This document shows positions 55,080 through 64,000 of a stretch of 64,000 bases of DNA, piece after piece (position 1 is the first letter of the stretch; every line of letters starts with the position of its first letter). The position numbers and the translations under genes were made by a program. The notes beneath the pieces are model-generated. The model was not told the DNA's origin and did no database searches. It was given only the letters and a program-made list of their open reading frames with translations. Origin of the DNA: Cladosporium sp. IMV 00045 (Eukaryota > Ascomycota > Dothideomycetes > Cladosporiales > Cladosporiaceae); contig MSJI02000778.1 in assembly GCA_001931905.2 (NCBI GenBank), positions 1-64,000 on the forward strand. The letters are read 5' to 3'.

Positions 55080-56909
55080 TCATCGCATTCTCCGTTTCTT
55101 CAAGTCCAACTGTGGCTCTGGCCCAAGATCTTCCACCACAATCCAATCTTCGTCCAAAGAAGAGGCACGTTCGGCGTCGTCATCCATGACCTTGGCGCTC
55201 TCTTCGCCAGCCTCTTCGGGCTCAGCAGACGATGAAGACTCATGCTCCTCGCCGTTTGTGTCAGATTTTCCATTCATGGTGTAAGCCGCCTGCAGGAATT
55301 CGCCAAAGTACAAGATCGCGTCGACCATCTCCTTGCCGGTGGGAATGATGTGCTCCTTAGGCAGCAGGAAGCCGTACGTGCCGCGATCGCGTAGCTTAAT
55401 TTGGTACGCCCAGCGCACGTGCAATTCGTGGTAGAACCAGTCCAGGCCGGAGCCGCCCCGGTTCTCCATCAAGGGAAGGTACGATTTCTTCTCAGCTGCG
55501 CCCGCTGAAATGGCATTGCCCTCGCAAGCGGGCAAGACCTCGTATACGTGGCCATTGGCGCGGCGGATCGCTTTCTCAAGACCGTAGCCCAGCTCCTCGA
55601 GGTCTTCGAGACCAGGAGCCAGGTCGCTGCAGGAATAGCTGTAAGGGTAGAGGATCTGCTGCGAGTAAGAGTGCAGATCCATGAGCCCGATGAATTCAAC
55701 GTTGTTGCTCATAGTCTCGTTCAATGCCCAATCGGCAAGTTGCCTAGCTTCGACAGCTTCAAATGCCTTTTCGCCGGCGTAGCTCTCGGAACAGGGGTTG
55801 CCAGCCGTGGAGCTGCCGTCCCACTGAAAGCCGAATGAGTGGTCGAGATCCATACCTTGGCAGAAGCGGATTGACGTTTGCTGACGATTTTTGCGCCACA
55901 AACGGTCAGTTTCCCAGGTGTAGACATAGCCATCCGGATTCAGGGTGGGTACAATTACGAAGTCAAAATCTTCAAGCATTCGCGTGATGCTAGGCACTTT
56001 ACCGAATCCAGTGATGAGCGTGTAAGCAATGTAGTTTGCAGTGCTTGTGCTGATCCATTCACGCGCATGGAAACCGGCTGTGATGATAACGGTCTTGCGC
56101 GTGGGCGGGTCTGGATCGTCATCGTTCGTCGGGTGGACGCCAACACGAAGAGCTGGGATATCGCGGCCTTGTGCGCTTGTACCGATGCTGATGTAGCGCA
56201 CGTGAGTAGTAAAAAGCGACGACAGCAGTCGCATCCAGGGTTGAATGACGCTCATCGGTTGGTAGTCATTGAAGAAGAGATTCGTTTCTGCGCCTTGAGG
56301 TTGCGGTACTTGACCAATCGGCCGCTGGTCCAGAGGCATCGGGGCCGGGCCTGCCACTTTGGCGGACTCCAGGTGCTGAGCATGCTCGCGTGGCGTAGGA
56401 TATGTCTCAAAGATGGCCTGCGCAAGTTCTCGCTCACGAAGCAAGGGAACGTGAGACCTTTGCAGTGATTGCGGTAGCAGACCCAATAACGATGGGACGA
56501 GCTCCTGTGCAAGTCGGATGTCCACCCAATCGTTCGCAAACTCCCACACGTCCAGAAGTAATGTGTCTGAGGCCTCGGCCAAACTCTTCGCTTCCTCCGC
56601 CGTGCTTATGTTGAATCGCAGTAGAACATCTCCGCCGTACCTCGCAAGCGTATGCGCGGGTAAAAGCTTCTCTCCTGGCTTGTTGACCTTCTTCACTCCG
56701 GGGTAATCATTTTCGTGGCTCGATGAATGTTTCCAGATCTTTTCAATGAATCGGTCGGATAGGCGCCGCCATCGGCTCAAGAATGGCTGGGAGTGTGAAG
56801 GTGCTGATGCGACGGGCTGGTATTCCTGTAGGGCCGGGGAAGGCACGGCGTTTGCGGTCGATAATGACGCCAACTGTATAGTCAGTAAGGCGGCGTGCTG
56901 GAACCGCAT
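55080..56909 (-). CDS. ECM14: Inactive metallocarboxypeptidase-like protein ECM14
   Basis: A secretory-pathway protein of peptidase family M14 that affects the cell wall in yeast. 609 aa, single exon, signal peptide at 1-21. The propeptide-like region runs to about 210 and the carboxypeptidase fold from about 215 to 540. Zinc ligands are present: His281 and Glu284 in FHAREW, and His413 in DLHSYSQ. The substrate-binding loop LNPDGYVY and [11 protein letters not shown] are present. The position of the catalytic Glu in active enzymes is Lys505 ([13 protein letters not shown]), the hallmark of the catalytically dead ECM14 group. The C-terminal extension is acidic, with Ser/Glu runs and a basic end. 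Role inferred from family: a chaperone-like or binding function rather than proteolysis. Confidence 0.92.
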   Translation of the reverse strand: MRFQHAALLTIQLASLSTANAVPSPALQEYQPVASAPSHSQPFLSRWRRLSDRFIEKIWKHSSSHENDYPGVKKVNKPGEKLLPAHTLARYGGDVLLRFNISTAEEAKSLAEASDTLLLDVWEFANDWVDIRLAQELVPSLLGLLPQSLQRSHVPLLRERELAQAIFETYPTPREHAQHLESAKVAGPAPMPLDQRPIGQVPQPQGAETNLFFNDYQPMSVIQPWMRLLSSLFTTHVRYISIGTSAQGRDIPALRVGVHPTNDDDPDPPTRKTVIITAGFHAREWISTSTANYIAYTLITGFGKVPSITRMLEDFDFVIVPTLNPDGYVYTWETDRLWRKNRQQTSIRFCQGMDLDHSFGFQWDGSSTAGNPCSESYAGEKAFEAVEARQLADWALNETMSNNVEFIGLMDLHSYSQQILYPYSYSCSDLAPGLEDLEELGYGLEKAIRRANGHVYEVLPACEGNAISAGAAEKKSYLPLMENRGGSGLDWFYHELHVRWAYQIKLRDRGTYGFLLPKEHIIPTGKEMVDAILYFGEFLQAAYTMNGKSDTNGEEHESSSSAEPEEAGEESAKVMDDDAERASSLDEDWIVVEDLGPEPQLDLKKRRMR

Positions 56910-57373
56910 CCTGTGTGTGGTGCTGTATGTGAAGTGGTGAGAATGACCATGAAGGTGGTGAGTGAACTGTCAATGGGCGGGAAGGTGGAAGCCTAAGCTA
57001 AGCCCGGTAGTGGCTGTGTTGATCGTTGCGCGGGGCGGGTCTCGATGGACTTTAAAGGAATCGATCGGTCAACGGTAGGTACATAACTAGGTACAACACT
57101 GGTACAACATACGAGACATGGAATATTATGATTTATCTTTGTGAGATCATCGATTCAATCACCAGCTCAAGATATTCAAGCGAACTCTTAAAACATGAGT
57201 ACCTACCTATGTACAAAAGTGGACGAGACATCGACTTTGTACTTTATCTTTGTGGGAAACATCAATCCCATACATTCAGATTGAAGATGATCAAGAGGAT
57301 TCTAGCATGTATGACTAGGTAGTATGCAGTCCGGTTGAGCTCACATCCATCTAAGCCGCTCAAACGAATCCCA
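56910..57373. other. Intergenic with GTAGGTAC-type micro-repeats
   Basis: Repeated GGTAC/ACCTACCT words (about 57,073-57,105 and 57,200-57,215) of a kind often scattered in Pezizomycotina spacers. ECM14 promoter. No gene. Confidence 0.4.
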
Positions 57374-59059
57374 TCAGCCATTGATTTCATGTTCAGTCAT
57401 TCCCACCTCCCTCTGGTAGTCCCTGACAACATCCGTACCATCAAAACTCGACATTGGCTCCCAAGTTGGAGCATCCCAACCTTCCCATTTGACCTTGTAC
57501 AGCATCACCGGTTTCTTTCCCAACTCAGCAGGATGAGTTTTAGGGTTAGACCAGGCATGCTCCAAGATGGCTTCTACGATGAATTCGTCATCTTCAAGAT
57601 CTTCATCGTCAGATTCGGAAGAGTCAGATTCAGGCAATTCGGCGGAAGGATTGGTGATGCTGGTGATCGGCGCTGACGGCCCAGGAGCAGACCCCTCTTG
57701 CTCTTCATCAGATGAGGAGATCTGATCGTTGACTTGTAGTGGGCTGATGGATGATACTGAGCTGCCGGATGACGAGGGAGCTCTCTTTATTTTTGATGGG
57801 GTGGCGCGAACTGAGAGGGCTGTCACATTTGACCGCGCCGGTGATATATCGATCTCCTTATGGGGAGGAATGTCTACAATCGGCGCACCTCCAATGCTGC
57901 GCCTAATAAGCTTGGGTTTGGGCGAACGGTGGACTTGGAGCTTGTCCTCCGACGAATCATCAGAATCAGAGTCGTTCAAATGGATGACGGCGCCTTGTTT
58001 GAAAGCTGACAACGGCGCAATCGTAGGCCACGGTTTCGCAGGTGATGCAGACCGGAGCCTGGGCGATTTGCTCTCCAAGCGTCGGCGTTTTGGTTCGTTT
58101 TCTTGCGACAGACTAAGCTTCTTTACGGACGGTACAGCAAGTTCATCTTGTTGTTCCATTTGCTCCGCTTCCGGATCATATCTCCAGCCTAAGGGCATAA
58201 GTTCTTTGGTGATGGGGTGTCGTCGGCGGCGATTGCGCTTTGGCTTGTCGGACATGTCGTATGGATTTGGTGATGTTTGTCTACGAGGATCGACGTGTTG
58301 AGAGCTGCCAGCCTGGGCAGGTACTGTTTTTGATTCGAGAGGCATCAATTCACCTGTTATAGGGTCGCGCTTTCGTCGTCGACGCTTCGGTAATTCCATG
58401 TTGTTCATTTGCACGCCGCCATGCCTGTGCATGCTCTGGCCTAGTTCATCTGAGGAAGTCAAGTCTCCAGTGTCCGCAGCTCGGTCATCGCCATCATCCT
58501 CGCTGAGTGACATGAGTTCACCGGTTGCTGGATCTCTCTTGCGACGCCGCCTTCGCTGTCGAACCTTCTTGAACAGCTTCTTGTACGATGGCCTGGCCCG
58601 CCCATGCTTCCTGAGATTAATCTCTGAATCCACCACGCCCTCGCTGTCATCCTCGCTTCTTTCTGACATGATTACCACGCCCTTTCTCTTCGCCTTCTCC
58701 CTCCGTCTTGCATCCAGCTCCTCCTCCAATCGCCGGTCCTCCTCATCAGCAATCCGCTGCAGCTCTTCTTCTTTCTTGAACTCGGCATTCTCAAACTCCT
58801 CCAGGTGATATGCCGAAACGTAATCCAGCACCTCGTCCAGTCCAACGTCTTCAAGCACTGTCTCGCCGATCTTCAATGTGAACGCGACAATGCCTTCCTC
58901 GAAGCTGCGTTCCACGATGCGTGCATTGCGAGGTGCATGATCAGACGCTCGCACCGGCAGCGGGCCATCATCGTAAGTGCGCGGTTTTGGTGGGCTGGGT
59001 ACCTTGCTCAGACCAGTGCCTAAGCTTGCTGCTTCCGAGCGGTTGATCACAACAGACAT
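57374..59059 (-). CDS. Chromodomain protein with three RDPxTGELM repeats, 561 aa
   Basis: A probable chromatin protein. The C-terminal chromodomain spans about 490-550: FIVEAILEHAW opens it and YKVKWEGWDAPTWEPMSSF closes it, giving the aromatic-cage Trp residues for methyl-lysine binding. There is no chromoshadow domain, so it is not a standard HP1. Residues 90-130 are a charged coiled coil. Three repeats of RRRRKRDPxTGELMxL type lie near 170, 225 and 280; the third is degenerate (HPITKELMPL). The repeats couple an Arg-rich patch to an ELM motif and may bind DNA or a partner. The middle is Ser/Asp-rich and disordered. The single-exon frame starts at 59,059. Target and function are not known to me. 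Confidence 0.75.
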   Translation of the reverse strand: MSVVINRSEAASLGTGLSKVPSPPKPRTYDDGPLPVRASDHAPRNARIVERSFEEGIVAFTLKIGETVLEDVGLDEVLDYVSAYHLEEFENAEFKKEEELQRIADEEDRRLEEELDARRREKAKRKGVVIMSERSEDDSEGVVDSEINLRKHGRARPSYKKLFKKVRQRRRRRKRDPATGELMSLSEDDGDDRAADTGDLTSSDELGQSMHRHGGVQMNNMELPKRRRRKRDPITGELMPLESKTVPAQAGSSQHVDPRRQTSPNPYDMSDKPKRNRRRRHPITKELMPLGWRYDPEAEQMEQQDELAVPSVKKLSLSQENEPKRRRLESKSPRLRSASPAKPWPTIAPLSAFKQGAVIHLNDSDSDDSSEDKLQVHRSPKPKLIRRSIGGAPIVDIPPHKEIDISPARSNVTALSVRATPSKIKRAPSSSGSSVSSISPLQVNDQISSSDEEQEGSAPGPSAPITSITNPSAELPESDSSESDDEDLEDDEFIVEAILEHAWSNPKTHPAELGKKPVMLYKVKWEGWDAPTWEPMSSFDGTDVVRDYQREVGMTEHEING

Positions 59060-59519
59060 GTTGAAAAGCTGATCTTTATAAACATGGAGAGGGATATGTG
59101 CTTAGAGAGAGGGTGACATGTCGACCTACCGTCGTGGTGAATTGGTTGCAGGCGCTCAAAAGTAAAGGCTACGGGCTCGTTTGCGTCGAACAAAGTGAAG
59201 ACCATCGGCGGGTGTGGAGACGCGCGAGCAAAGTGCCAGTGAGCTGCTGTGACTTTCACAGCTTTCACAAGCTCCATCACTTCACAAAGCCGACACGTGA
59301 TAAGTCATAATCTTGGCGCATTCATTTGTTTGAAAGATCTCATACATGTACTCAAAATCATCAACTTCCAAAAAACGAAAAGAAAAAAAGAAAAACGTTA
59401 AGCTATTTAACTAACGCTCGTAAAAAATCTCAAGCTATCGCAACCATCACCAAATTCACTCCTTTCATTCTCATCATTCTCGCTCCTCGACGGACTGAAA
59501 GACAATTTCGCATACTCAT
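59060..59519. other. Intergenic
   Basis: Promoter of the chromodomain gene and 3' flank of the small secreted protein gene. A-rich stretch at 59,370-59,400. Nothing else. Confidence 0.4.
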
Positions 59520-60107
59520 TTACTCGCCATTACACTGAATCTTTTGGTCCCGTCTCACTTGGCCTTGGCGTCTAATCAGGCGGTTAAGGGTGATCTCCAA
59601 GTCCTTGGCTTCTTGCCCTTGCTGAGCGTTACAATTGGCATTCTGAACTAGAAAAGAAAAAGGACAACCACGTCAGCTCCGATTCTCGCATCGCATCACG
59701 CCAGCACTCAGGCAAAGATTTCAGGTTCTTCGCGGATATGAGCAGAGAAAGCAGAAGAAACGACTCACATTGGCATCGAACTCATCGAGCCCCTCGCCCT
59801 TGAACTCAGTATACTTCCATTTGGTCATGGCCTCATGAGCCGCCTCCTGGACGGCGAGCTTGATCGCGGCCTCTGACTTTCCCCAGTTGTGGCCAGACAG
59901 ATCGACTTCGTACCAGAGGAACTTGTAGCGCCAACGGCAGTCCCAGGTGATTTTGGTCTTGCCGTGCGGAGTCACGTTCTCGTCGTGGTCCTCCGGTGGC
60001 CAGTGGGTGTGGGACGGCTTCCAGATGTCTTTGGCTGGACGAGCGGGTACGTGGACGGCCAGGAGTACCAGTAGGAAGCAGTAGGCGACGCGGTGGAAGA
60101 AGTGCAT
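59520..60107 (-). CDS. Small secreted protein, 153 aa, effector-like
   Basis: Two exons, 59769-60107 and 59520-59642. A signal peptide (RVAYCFLLVLLAVHVPA) is followed by a His/Pro/Trp-rich mature N-terminus (KPSHTHWPPEDHDE). WDCRWRYKFLWYEVDLSGHNWG and an amphipathic stretch follow. Exon 2 adds NANCNAQQGQEAK, a helix (LEITLNRLIRRQGQ) and a final Cys, giving three mature cysteines. An alternative acceptor 5 bp upstream gives a shorter end of 23 residues; I prefer the one above because it gives a coherent helix and a late Cys. A TATAAA lies about 100 bp upstream. Size and secretion fit candidate effectors, but no family is recognised and function is unknown. Confidence 0.65.
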
Positions 60108-60909
60108 CTTTGCGTTGAGAGGTGTTGTGTGAGAGAAATTGTCTGGTTGTAAGATGTGTGGTGCGAAAGAGAAGGCAAGGTGAAGAAATGCAGGCGAAAT
60201 ACAGAGGCTTTATACAGTGTGACCATGGACCAGTTCTCGCATTCAGGTTTTCTTAAGCTTTGTCAAGATTCTGCTGACCATTTGATAGTAAAGCCGTCGA
60301 CTTAACATTTGTGCTTACGACGAATCACACGAATGTGACAATGAAGCGAATATTCGATCCCTGGTTTGTCTGGAGTTTCATAACATTCAACCATTCGATA
60401 ACCTTTCAGTGACGTGATGACATGAAGCGAAATGGTATGCTGCAAGTCGCTTTTATCGCTCGTGCGAGAAACCACAAGCACGTATTCCAACCAAAACTTT
60501 CACCACATTCATACAAGGTAAATACACTTTAGATAGTCGCATAAACTAAGTCAAATTTAACAGATGCTAATCCGTGTACGCCACGAGTTTGTCGAGGTGA
60601 AGTAATCGCCGCATTGCTATTGGTGCAGGTGGAAATCTTGTCGGCCTCGTGAGCATACTCACGACTCGCACGCACATAAGCTTTCGATATTCGATGCTGC
60701 CAGTTTCCAACTACCGGAAATCGAGAATCGACTACTTCGGTCAAATACCTGTAATTTCTGCCGATTTGGAGATATACATCGAATCTAGGGCGTGAAGCGG
60801 GCGTCCACACAGACCTCCGCTGTCGGTGCAATCATTTTATCATGAACAATCAAACATCATTTACAAGAACAACCAAGCAACCTAATTGCCGCACATAACA
60901 TAACCCAAA
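60108..60909. other. Intergenic, divergent promoters
   Basis: About 800 bp between the small secreted protein gene and the alcohol dehydrogenase gene. The TATA box of the former is at 60,209-60,214. No gene seen. Confidence 0.4.
60209..60214 (-). promoter_or_regulatory. TATA box of small secreted protein gene
   Basis: TATAAA on the minus strand, about 102 bp upstream of the start at 60,107. Confidence 0.5.
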
Positions 60910-62132
60910 ATGTCATCCTTCCAACCACCCGCCTCAATGAGAGCGGTCATCTACAAGGGCCCTTACGAGGTGTCCGTCGAAAATCGACCCTACCCCAAGA
61001 TCCAAAAGCCGACAGACTGCGTGCTCAAAGTCACAACGTCGGCGCTGTGCGGTAGCGATTTGCACTTTTATCGCGGTCATTTGAAGACGCCGGCTGGGTT
61101 CGTTTGTGGGCATGAGTTTGTTGGCGAAATCATAGAGAAAGGCAGCGAGGTGAAGAAGTTTGGAGAGGGCGATAAGGTGAGTCTATCCTGTGGTCAATAG
61201 GATCTTGTCGAGAAGCAATTTCCACCAGAACGATCAAGACTTGATTCCAAAGATACATTTCTACCAAGTCTCCTATTCTACGACCTGTAACTTTGCTAAC
61301 AAATCACTCGCAGGTCGTCGTGCCATTCTACACAGCCTGCGGAACTTGCTACTACTGCATCCGTGGCCAGGCGTCGCGATGCTCCGAAGGCCAATTATTC
61401 GGCAACTCCATGTCCGCAGACAGTATCGACGGCGGCCAAGCAGAGTACGTCCGCGTGCCTCTTTGCGACTCAAGCTGCGTGCGAGTGCCCACAGAGATCC
61501 CCGAGGAAATGCTCGTCCTGATGGCAGACATTTTCCCCACCGGATACTTCGCCGCGAGCAGATTCCTCAAGAACTTGAACGACCGCGATCGCAAGGACTT
61601 CACCACTGTTTGTGTTGGCTGTGGACCGGTGGGACTCTGCGCCATTGCCTGCGCCGTTACTATGGTTGATAAGGTCTACGCCATCGACTCTGTGCCTGAA
61701 CGTCTTGAGCAGGCGGCAGCGCTTGGCGCCATCCCTATTCACTTGACTGAACAAGATCCCGTCGCCGAGATCAAGAAGGTCACAGACGGACGTGGAGCGG
61801 ACGTCGTGATGGAAGTCGTGGGCCACGGAGACGCACTGCAACTGAGTCTCGACCTGATCAGGCCTTGGGGACAGATCTCCTCGGTGGGTATGCACAACCA
61901 TGCTCTCAACTTCGAGGGCATTCAGCTGTACAGCAAGAACGCAACTATCGCTTTTGGCCGTTGTCCTGTGCGTTCCATATTTGAGGATGCGCTGGAGGTG
62001 CTCGTCAAGCAGCAGGATAAGGTCTCTTGGCTGTGTGGAAAGACTATGTCTTTGGAGGATGCGCCGCAGGCGTACAAGGATTTCGAAGCGAGGAAGGTTC
62101 ACAAAGTGCTGTTCAAGGCTCCCGGTGCCTGA
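60910..62132 (+). CDS. Zinc-dependent alcohol dehydrogenase, 361 aa
   Basis: A medium-chain dehydrogenase/reductase. Exons 60910-61176 and 61314-62132. Catalytic zinc ligands are in ALCGSDLH (Cys) and CGHEFVGE (His, Glu). The structural zinc site CGTCYYCIRGQASRC has the four Cys. The Rossmann motif GCGPVG is followed by an Asp at the end of the second strand (AIDSVPERLE), which favours NAD over NADP. GRGADVVMEVVG and LIRPWGQISSVG are typical. The overall wording is close to the threonine/formaldehyde-dehydrogenase-like branch of fungal ADHs, so the substrate is unassigned. No targeting signal. Intron 1 is long for this genome (137 bp). Confidence 0.9.
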
Positions 62133-62481
62133 ACTGGTGCTCCTGTAGATTTACCATAACCGCAAAGAAGAACGATATGTATCAGGCGATTAAGTGAATT
62201 TTTCACGCGCGATCTCCATACTCCACATGGGTCTGCGAGTAATTGACACGATGTGAATTTGTCCTTACAATAATTTTTATACATCCAAGGGAATAAGGAG
62301 CCGTTACGCAAGAAGAAGACTGATGATCCCTGCAGGACTGTGGCGGCATCTGAGATTGGTGGGGAGCTTGTCCCGAATCTGGGGAAGTCTCGTCTTTTCG
62401 AGACGCCGACAGCGCGATGACTTCAACTTGTTGAACTAGTCACACTTCTTATCTTCAATTTCATCTTCACCATTGAACAAC
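62133..62481. other. Intergenic
   Basis: 3' flank of the dehydrogenase gene and promoter of the P5CR gene. Nothing specific. Confidence 0.4.
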
Positions 62482-63588
62482 ATGGAGCGCGACCTGGCCC
62501 CAGACTGGATCCTGAAGGAGACCATGGCCATCCAGGCCCAAACGGCCCAGTGGTTCAAAGACAAGCAGGCCGAATACGCCGGACAGAAGCCTCTCACCTT
62601 GACGGTCCTGGGTTGCGGTACGCAGGAAGCACATTCTGGACAGCAGGTCGACATGGATCGTTGACACCGAGTAGGCGACTTGGGCACTGCCATTCTAAGC
62701 GGCATCTTCGACTCCCTCTCACCTACGGATACTCCGGACCCGAGTAAGGCAACCGCACCAGCCGATCCTGCAACGCCGGCCAAATTACCGACTAGATTCA
62801 GCGCCTGTGTGACGAGACCTGAGAGTGGAGAGAGGATCCGGAATGAGCTGGCGAAGTACGATACCAAGATCACGATCCACGAGAACAACAACCTCCAGGC
62901 CGTGCAGGATGCGGACATAATAATACTCGGCTGCAAGCCCGAGCTGGCTGAGCGCATTCTCGTAAAGAATGACATGCGCGAGGCGCTCAAGGGCAAGGTC
63001 CTCATCAGCATTCTCGCTGGAGTGACTGAGATTCAACTACAAGACATCATTTATCCCAATGGCTCAGCACCCGATTTCGGCGGATGCAGAATCGTTCGCG
63101 CAATGCCCAACGTGGCAGCGACGGTACGCGAAAGCATGACTGTCATTGGCATTTCAGACCCGCCTTTGTCTGAGGAGACGAACAAACTGATCACCTGGAT
63201 TTTCACGCGCATTGGTCGCGTTGTGCATTTGCCGCCAGCCAATATGGACGCTTGCACGGCGCTGTGCGGGTCCGGCCCAGGGTTTGTGGCCATCATGCTT
63301 GAGTCGATGGCCATGGGTGCCGTTGCTATGGGTGTACCAAGGGAGGAAGCATTTGTTATGGCTGCGCAGACAATGCGTGGAACGACCGGGCTGGTGCTTC
63401 AGGGTGGCGAGCACCCGGCGATGCTAAGAGACAAGGTGATGACACCGGGCGGCTGCACTGTTGGTGGCATGCTGGTGCTGGAAGAGGGTGGATTGAGGGG
63501 AACGATTTCGAAGGCTGTAAGAGAGGCTACTGTTGTGGCCGGTCAGCTCGGTGAGGGGAAGCAAGGTGTTAACGGAACGAGGAGGTGA
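62482..63588 (+). CDS. PRO3: Pyrroline-5-carboxylate reductase, 349 aa
   Basis: Last step of proline synthesis: reduces pyrroline-5-carboxylate with NAD(P)H. Exons 62482-62617 and 62675-63588, with a 57-bp intron inside the dinucleotide-binding loop; the apparent stop at 62,662 is intronic. The spliced motif reads TVLGCGDLGTAILSGI. A Pro/Ala-rich insertion (about 64-80) follows, then IIILGCKPELAERIL, SILAGVT, RAMPNVAATV and the C-terminal dimer domain. That domain has CGSGPGFVAIMLESMA, the ATVVAGQ region and the signature TPGGCTVGGMLVLEEG. Length is slightly above average because of the N-terminal extension. The GDLG in place of the usual GTMG or GNMG is odd but keeps the glycines. Confidence 0.93.
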
Positions 63589-64000
63589 AAACCATATACG
63601 AGTAATGACGGATGTGCAATGAGCTTGTCAATGATGAATGCACCGTGAAAGTAGACATAGAAGGATGGGCACCTTTCGATTGTGAATGAACGTTGCTAGC
63701 TGACCCGCGTAGAGGTCGAATGCCCAGCAACATCCCATGTAATACAAGTTTCCTCATTCGCTCACGGCAATGAACGGACGAATGTCTAGTACGATGCTAT
63801 CGTCGATAGAGTAGGTGCTCCGACTCAGATTAGCGAGTGCACATGGCTGCACATCTGCCTAAACAAACAATCGCCAACCTATCAATTGAAGGACATATAA
63901 GCAGTTTGAAAAAATATTCTAGACGCAAACCCGACAGGAGGGCAAACTGAGGGCAGACGTTAGTGAAAGCCCACCCCAGAGCGAATGACGACGCTCCAAA
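63589..64000. other. Intergenic to window end
   Basis: 3' flank of the P5CR gene. Nothing supported. Confidence 0.4.

Noticed and set aside
62617..62674. Frameshift in the P5CR gene
   Set aside because: A 57-bp intron with good donor, branch-like CTGAC/TTGAC and acceptor restores the frame exactly within the Rossmann loop.

Overview
The window is nuclear DNA of a filamentous ascomycete (Pezizomycotina). The short 50-70 bp GT-AG introns, CAAAATGG-type start contexts, fungus-specific families (ECM14, secretory lipase, CorA-like protein with a STAND-type N-terminus, MRH4) and intron-containing tRNAs all fit. A member of the Dothideomycetes is my best guess, but the sequence alone does not settle the class. 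There are no bacterial-type operons, no CRISPR array and no viral genes.

Layout. Left flank (1-13,542): the 3' part of a mitochondrial DEAD-box helicase (MRH4), a disordered hypothetical protein, a secreted L-asparaginase, a seven-exon CorA-like membrane protein, an MFS drug/polyamine-type transporter, a secretory lipase and a 157-aa hypothetical protein. Then comes a gene-free AT-rich block of about 5 kb (13,560-18,480) that is poor in CpG but rich in TpG/CpA, which is not the usual RIP signature. It stops just before a tRNA-Gly gene.

Centre (18,703-43,515): one segment of about 12 kb occurs twice in direct orientation, copy A 18,703-31,373 and copy B 31,394-43,515, separated by exactly 20 N. 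Each copy carries two divergent gene pairs, TAZ1<->NOSIP-like and MEF2<->VPS17, followed by an 85-aa gene, an intron-containing tRNA-Lys, a small repeat cluster and a short telomere-like motif. All four large genes are intact in both copies with identical exon structure and about 97-99% protein identity. The 85-aa protein is only about 64% identical, and the spacer after VPS17 is not recognisably homologous between copies. The order unique-A-gap-B-unique is what two unmerged allelic contig ends would give; a real tandem duplication is the alternative.

Right flank (43,516-64,000): a P-type cation ATPase with a one-base frameshift, an F-box-like gene with a frameshift, and a secreted Ser/Thr-rich adhesin-like gene built from serial 75-nt exons and carrying an in-frame TGA. 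These three neighbours are all broken. They are followed by intact genes for the carboxypeptidase-like pseudoenzyme ECM14, a chromodomain protein, a 153-aa secreted protein, a zinc alcohol dehydrogenase and pyrroline-5-carboxylate reductase.

The genes do not form one pathway. The duplicated cassette is housekeeping (cardiolipin remodelling, mitochondrial ribosome recycling, retromer sorting, a RING/U-box protein). The features most worth a second look are the duplicated block, the exon-array gene, the CpG-poor block and the fast-diverging 85-aa gene.
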